Below are positions 23,354 through 24,367 of a DNA stretch of 24,367 nucleotides, piece by piece (positions within the stretch are counted from its first letter, which is position 1; each line of letters opens with the position of its first letter). The notes beneath the pieces are model-generated. The model searched no databases and was not told where the DNA came from. It saw only the letters and a program-made list of their open reading frames with translations. The stretch is from Dehalococcoidia bacterium UBA2160. Lineage in GTDB: Bacteria > Chloroflexota > Dehalococcoidia > Lucifugimonadales > UBA1123. The stretch lies in contig DCWO01000139.1 in assembly GCA_002328865.1 (NCBI GenBank), forward strand, positions 1-24,367, written 5' to 3'. The position numbers and the translations under genes are program-made.

Positions 23354-24334
23354 CTAGATGTCACCGCCCACGGTGTCCGCGTTCTCGGCGGCCGCTATGA
23401 TCTCGACCAGATCGTCATCTTCCACCGCATCGAAGTCGACCGCTGGCTCGATCACCCAGTTCAGGAACTCGTCGTCCGTGACGCTTTTTCGCCATTCCGA
23501 CCTGAATTCGTCGAGAGAGCCGTCGTACAGCCGCAGCAGGAAGACGGCCCTGTACGCGTCGATGCCCTCGACGTCGAAGACCTGCACCCGCAAGTCGAGC
23601 CCCCTGCCCGTGGCGAACTCGATGGGGCGCTTGCCCTGAGGCGGCACGACGTCGCCGAACGCGTCGAATGCGCCGATGTAGGCTTCCGCCTCGTCCATCA
23701 TCTCTGCGATGAAAGCCCGTCCTTCGTCGCTGATGTCGAGCATGTGTCCGCCAGGCGACGGTTCGATGAACCCCCGGTCTTGTAGGGGCCCGGCCATCTG
23801 CAGCAGTGCCGCGTACAAATCGTCGCTGGCGTGCACAGGCAGTACGAATCCGTGCTTGTCCAAGAAGTAGATGAGCATGCATGCCCGCATCCAGCCCATG
23901 AAACCTTCGCGATCGCCCCCGTCAATCTCGTAGGCGGCGAGAGCGTCGAATCGGTGCTCCAAACTGAGGTTGAGCGACCGATCGACCGCGGAAGACGGCG
24001 CCTCGGCTGACCACGGGACAAACCAGCAAGAAACGGGCAGTGACGGATTAGCTTCGACGCCGGCGGGAGTTCGAAAGGTGATCCGCGACGTGCCGGCCCT
24101 CCAGTGGTCGATCAGGCCCCGCAAGACATCGTACATATCCGGAAGGTCCGGATTCGCGCGAATGTCCAACTCCGCGCGAACCGCGTCGGCGTCCGCATCC
24201 GAGGCGGGGCAGAGCCGGTCCATCAGCGACGTGAGGCTCATGTCCGCCGCTGACAACGGCAAGTCGATCCAAAAGGCGTCTGAGGGCGGCATGGCGCCCA
24301 GGGTCAAGCTAACCCTAAGCGTGCCTTCGCTCAT
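23354..24334 (-). CDS. Hypothetical acidic protein, family not recognised
   Basis: The 326-residue protein is complete at both ends: ATG 24334, stop at 23354. It has no signal peptide, membrane segment or motif I can assign. Composition is strongly acidic, with many Asp/Glu towards the C-terminus (DFDAVEDDDLVEII). The N-terminal 110 residues look beta/helix mixed. The middle (about 130-220) has a helical segment GFMGWMRACMLIYFLDKHGFVLPVHASDDLY resembling a winged-helix-like or effector-type domain only vaguely. The C-terminal part (about 250-300, YRAVFLLRLYDGSLDEFRSEWRKSV) is helical. Codon use looks native and frame integrity over 326 codons supports a real gene. The upstream ribosome-binding site is weak. 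It is the last gene before the window edge. Confidence 0.7.
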   Translation of the reverse strand: MSEGTLRVSLTLGAMPPSDAFWIDLPLSAADMSLTSLMDRLCPASDADADAVRAELDIRANPDLPDMYDVLRGLIDHWRAGTSRITFRTPAGVEANPSLPVSCWFVPWSAEAPSSAVDRSLNLSLEHRFDALAAYEIDGGDREGFMGWMRACMLIYFLDKHGFVLPVHASDDLYAALLQMAGPLQDRGFIEPSPGGHMLDISDEGRAFIAEMMDEAEAYIGAFDAFGDVVPPQGKRPIEFATGRGLDLRVQVFDVEGIDAYRAVFLLRLYDGSLDEFRSEWRKSVTDDEFLNWVIEPAVDFDAVEDDDLVEIIAAAENADTVGGDI

Positions 24335-24367
24335 CTCAGGCTGGGTCTGACGAACCCCACGATTCGG

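Overview
The window reads as a stretch of GC-rich (about 60%) free-living bacterial chromosome carrying housekeeping genes mixed with scavenging-type catabolic genes. Nothing in it fixes the taxon. An abundance of enolase-superfamily, amidohydrolase, CocE/S45 hydrolase and dipeptide-type ABC genes, a collagen-like lipoprotein, and weak or absent Shine-Dalgarno sites at some genes fit an uncultured Chloroflexota (SAR202/Dehalococcoidia-like) genome. That assignment is inference. There is no rRNA, CRISPR array, insertion sequence, integrase or phage gene.

Left part (1-8000). A 1413-codon gene fuses a complete penicillin-acylase (S45, Ntn-hydrolase) module to a complete CocE/X-Pro-dipeptidyl-peptidase (S15-like) module. 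On the minus strand follow, in transcription order, a D-aminoacylase-type amidohydrolase, a galactonate-dehydratase-like enolase-superfamily enzyme, and a compact hicBA toxin-antitoxin pair preceded by an inverted repeat.

Middle (8000-15600). prfB (RF2) has the classic in-frame TGA and +1 recoding site, so its true start lies 160 bases upstream of the long uninterrupted reading frame. Next is a peptide-type ABC importer (lipoprotein binding protein, then two permeases) with a strong hairpin terminator/attenuator between the binding protein and the permeases and no ATPase genes. A promoter-driven D-2-hydroxyacid dehydrogenase, a stand-alone 5'-3' exonuclease and a tRNA-Arg(CCG) on the minus strand follow.

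Right part (15600-24367). A strong sigma70-type promoter drives a lipoprotein with about 20 Gly-X-Y collagen triplets directly after its lipid-anchor cysteine, closed by a 13-bp terminator. After a roughly 760-base stretch with no recognisable gene come, on the minus strand, glmU and a CorC/HlyC-type CBS membrane protein. glmU has a good promoter, a terminator-like hairpin with a U tract just before its start codon, and a possible 30-codon leader frame overlapping its ATG: an attenuation-like layout worth testing. On the plus strand lie a two-gene unit (soluble DUF4178-like protein plus a duplicated DUF350 membrane protein) and a TPR lipoprotein. The last gene is an unrecognised 326-residue acidic protein on the minus strand.

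The most unusual items are the S45-CocE fusion, the glmU leader, and the collagen-stalk lipoprotein. The prfB recoding site is well known biology but easily mis-annotated.
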